From: an uncultured Gemmatimonadota bacterium
Lineage (GTDB): Bacteria > Gemmatimonadota > Gemmatimonadetes > Gemmatimonadales > Gemmatimonadaceae
Direction of reading: 5' to 3'
DNA: 8,576 bases
NCBI GenBank assembly: GCA_903894655.1
Contig: CAITQY010000715.1
Coordinates: 1 to 8,576 of the forward strand
Shown one piece after another: positions 6,942 through 8,576 of this stretch. A program made the position numbers and the translations under genes. Below the pieces are notes generated by a model that saw only the letters and a list, made by a program, of their open reading frames with translations, made no database searches and had not been told where the DNA came from. How positions within the stretch are numbered: the first letter of the stretch is position 1; every line of letters starts with the position of its first letter.

Positions 6942-7708
6942 TCGCCCACCTCGTCGTTGACGTCTGCGACGCCGTTCACGCCGTGCCGCTCGGCACGCTC
7001 GGCGAGACGGCGCTTCATGTCTTCCGGCAGCGAATCGAAGGCATCCGCGATCGACAACTCTTCCATGGAGTAGCGTGCTTCCGGATCGGCCGCCAGCGCC
7101 TGCTTCAACTGTTCGGCGCGACTGAACCGTCCACGCAACGGAAAGTCTTTGCGGAGCGGGTGGCCTTCCTTGTACGTCTCCCACATCAGCAGGCGCCGCA
7201 GATCGGGATGCCCTTCAAAGCGAATGCCGAACATGTCGTAGCACTCACGCTCGAGCCAGTCGGCGCCGCTGTAGATGTCCATGATGGACGGTACGGACAA
7301 CAGGGCGCGCTTGACGAGTTCAACCTTGAGTCGCAAGAAGCGACGATGGGCCAGCGCGCGCAGATGCCACACGACTTCAATGGGCCGATCGGCGTCGCGA
7401 TACTCGACCGCCGTGACATCGACCAAATAGTCGTAGCGCTCAGTCGGCTCGTCGTGCAACCAGCGCACGATGTCATGCAGCGACTCGTTCGTAACGAACA
7501 CCGTGGTTTCTCCCCACGTGACCTCGGTGCGCACAACAGCCGCGCCGAAGCGCGTTACGAGGGCGGCGGCCGTCGGACTCACGGGGCCACCACGATGCGC
7601 GATGTTGGTCGGGGTAATGGGCGAGCCGTTGGCGTCGGAGGCAATCGCGGCCTGCAGCGCCACGGATGACGTGCCGTTGTCGCCCGCCAGCACGATCGGC
7701 GCCGTCAC
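6938..7708 (-). CDS. nuoC: NADH-quinone oxidoreductase subunit C (30 kDa)
   Basis: Connecting-arm structural subunit that binds NuoD and NuoB; it carries no cofactor. The family signature is clear: ERECYDMFGIRFEGHPDLRR at residues 153-172, followed by GHPLRKDFPL. Upstream are the usual FVTNESLHDIVRWLHD and RYDYLVDVTAVEYRD blocks. I place the start at GTG 7706-7708 because it overlaps the nuoB stop as GTGA, the same arrangement as nuoE and nuoH, giving 256 residues. No good Shine-Dalgarno precedes it. A second GTG at 7580-7582 would give 214 residues, closer to where the conserved domain begins, so the first 42 residues are uncertain. About 60 charged residues follow the conserved core. The frame is open further up to 7906, but that part lies inside nuoB. 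Confidence 0.95.
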   Translation of the reverse strand: MTAPIVLAGDNGTSSVALQAAIASDANGSPITPTNIAHRGGPVSPTAAALVTRFGAAVVRTEVTWGETTVFVTNESLHDIVRWLHDEPTERYDYLVDVTAVEYRDADRPIEVVWHLRALAHRRFLRLKVELVKRALLSVPSIMDIYSGADWLERECYDMFGIRFEGHPDLRRLLMWETYKEGHPLRKDFPLRGRFSRAEQLKQALAADPEARYSMEELSIADAFDSLPEDMKRRLAERAERHGVNGVADVNDEVGE

Positions 7709-8331
7709 GGCGCCGACCGCGTTTGATGCACCGAGTTGCCGAACGGCTCCGAGAGTTCGTCGATGCGAGAGGGCGGAATGTAGAGCTGGCTCTCGGTATC
7801 GGGCACGATCTCCACGTGGCGCGTGGCGTCCTTCATACGATCCTGCATGACCTTCTTCTGCAGCATCATAATGCCGTGGATCAGCGCTTCCGGACGCGGT
7901 GGGCAACCAGGCACGTATACGTCAACCGGGATGATCGTGTCGATGCCCTGCACCACGGCGTAGTTGTCGAACATGCCGCCGGTCGACGCACACGCGCCCA
8001 TCGAGATCACCCACTTGGGCTGGGGCATTTGCTGATAGATGCGACGAATCACCGGGGCGAGCTTGAGCGGCACGCGGCCGGCGCACAGCAGCACATCCGC
8101 CTGTCTCGGTGAATAGCTGAGACGCTCCATGCCGAAGCGCGCGAGGTCGAAGCGGCTCGCGGCGGTCGCCATGAACTCGATGGCGCAACAGGCCGTGCCG
8201 AAGGGCATAGGCCAAAGCGAGCCGGCGCGCGCCCAGTTCACGAGGAAATCGAGGCGGGTGGTGATCCAGCCGTCCTGCGCGCCGGGATCGACCTGTACGA
8301 GGCGGTTATCCGCGGGCGAGATCAATCCCAC
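7705..8331 (-). CDS. nuoB: NADH-quinone oxidoreductase subunit B (cluster N2)
   Basis: Connecting-arm subunit that holds the terminal [4Fe-4S] cluster N2, which reduces quinone at the interface with NuoD. It has 208 residues. N2 ligands are the tandem Cys48-Cys49 in GTACCAIEF, Cys114 in MGACASTGGMF and Cys143 in YVPGCPPRPE, all conserved. Other signatures are VNWARAGSLWPMPFG (31-45) and QMPQPKWVISMGACA (101-115). Cys83 (LLCAGRVP) is an extra cysteine outside the ligand set. About 30 residues after the conserved core form a variable C-terminus. The start is GTG, inside the end of nuoA (10-base overlap), with GAAGGGAG seven bases upstream. A TTG two codons later (residue 3) is a weaker alternative. 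The first ATG in frame falls within the conserved core, so it cannot be the start. Confidence 0.98.
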   Translation of the reverse strand: MGLISPADNRLVQVDPGAQDGWITTRLDFLVNWARAGSLWPMPFGTACCAIEFMATAASRFDLARFGMERLSYSPRQADVLLCAGRVPLKLAPVIRRIYQQMPQPKWVISMGACASTGGMFDNYAVVQGIDTIIPVDVYVPGCPPRPEALIHGIMMLQKKVMQDRMKDATRHVEIVPDTESQLYIPPSRIDELSEPFGNSVHQTRSAP

Positions 8332-8576
8332 GTGAGCGCTCCCTTCTTCCAGACATAGACGAAACCGACGACGAGAATGGCCGCGAACACGAGCATCTCA
8401 CCGAGGCCGAAGAACGACAGCTGCCCGACCGGACATGCCCCGGCCATCATCGGGACCTTACACGAGAGCTGCCGGTAGTAAACGCCCCACGGGATCATGA
8501 ACACCGTCTCGATATCGAAGACGATGAACAGCATGGCGACGAGATAGAACTTGACGGAAAATCGATCCCGCGCGTC
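8322..8576 (-). CDS. nuoA: NADH-quinone oxidoreductase subunit A, 5' end beyond window
   Basis: Membrane-arm subunit (ND3 homologue) next to NuoH and NuoJ at the junction with the peripheral arm. The last 84 residues are visible, and the frame is open to the window edge. RFSVKFYLVAMLFIVFDIE (visible residues 5-23) is the family signature, including the conserved acidic pair of FDIE. It lies above the second membrane helix, which ends in IPWGVYY. The third helix (EMLVFAAILVVGFVYVWKKG) and the usual KGALTWD ending follow. An ATG within the signature (8532-8534) is internal Met, not the start. The loop between the helices is longer than I expect and contains two cysteines ten residues apart. The first helix and the start lie outside. 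The gene overlaps nuoB by 10 bases. Confidence 0.96.
   Translation of the reverse strand, partial: DARDRFSVKFYLVAMLFIVFDIETVFMIPWGVYYRQLSCKVPMMAGACPVGQLSFFGLGEMLVFAAILVVGFVYVWKKGALTWD
8339..8346 (-). promoter_or_regulatory. Ribosome binding site supporting the nuoB GTG start
   Basis: The minus strand reads GAAGGGAG seven bases before the GTG at 8329-8331, within the coding region of nuoA. It supports the non-ATG start of nuoB and the 10-base overlap with nuoA. Confidence 0.65.

Noticed and set aside
6942..7184. Upstream extension of the nuoD frame
   Set aside because: It lies wholly within nuoC and gives an Arg-rich sequence. The ATG at 6941 has a good Shine-Dalgarno and an ATGA overlap.
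7709..7906. Upstream extension of the nuoC frame to an ATG at 7906
   Set aside because: It would overlap nuoB by about 200 bases, and the added residues have the composition of an out-of-frame reading of nuoB.

Overview
The window is one uninterrupted stretch of a nuo operon, which encodes respiratory complex I (proton-pumping NADH:quinone oxidoreductase). All genes are on the minus strand, so transcription runs from position 8576 down to position 1. The order is nuoA (5' end missing), nuoB, nuoC, nuoD, nuoE, nuoF, nuoG, nuoH, nuoI, nuoJ (3' end missing). This is the canonical bacterial order. nuoC and nuoD are separate genes, not fused as in Escherichia coli. The rest of nuoA should lie beyond 8576. 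The rest of nuoJ, and probably nuoK, L, M and N, should lie beyond position 1.

Together the genes give the NADH-oxidising arm (NuoE, F, G: FMN and most Fe-S clusters), the quinone-reducing connecting arm (NuoB, C, D, I: clusters N2, N6a, N6b and the quinone pocket) and part of the membrane arm (NuoA, H, J). Electrons pass NADH > FMN (NuoF) > N3 > N1b/N4/N5 (NuoG) > N6a/N6b (NuoI) > N2 (NuoB) > quinone (NuoD/NuoH). Every Fe-S ligand motif expected for these subunits can be seen, so the enzyme looks functional.

The genes are packed with almost no spacing. Eight of nine junctions overlap by 1-10 bases, and the ninth (nuoF/nuoG) has a 7-base gap in which the stop codon is part of the Shine-Dalgarno sequence. 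No intergenic region is long enough for an internal promoter or terminator, and no stretch over 300 bases lacks a gene. I see no tRNA, rRNA, mobile element, CRISPR array or long repeat.

The DNA is GC-rich and uses GTG starts freely (nuoB, C, E, H). The proteins are bacterial, with a Thermus-like separate NuoC and NuoD. My guess from protein flavour is a Gemmatimonadota or related high-GC Gram-negative aerobe, but this is an unverified impression.

This is a conserved housekeeping region and I found no undescribed system. The points worth a second look are lineage-specific modifications of the subunits: a short NuoG that keeps the N7 cluster motif, a soluble C-terminal tail on NuoH, a two-cysteine loop in NuoA, terminal extensions on NuoC and NuoE, and an altered N3 cysteine motif in NuoF.
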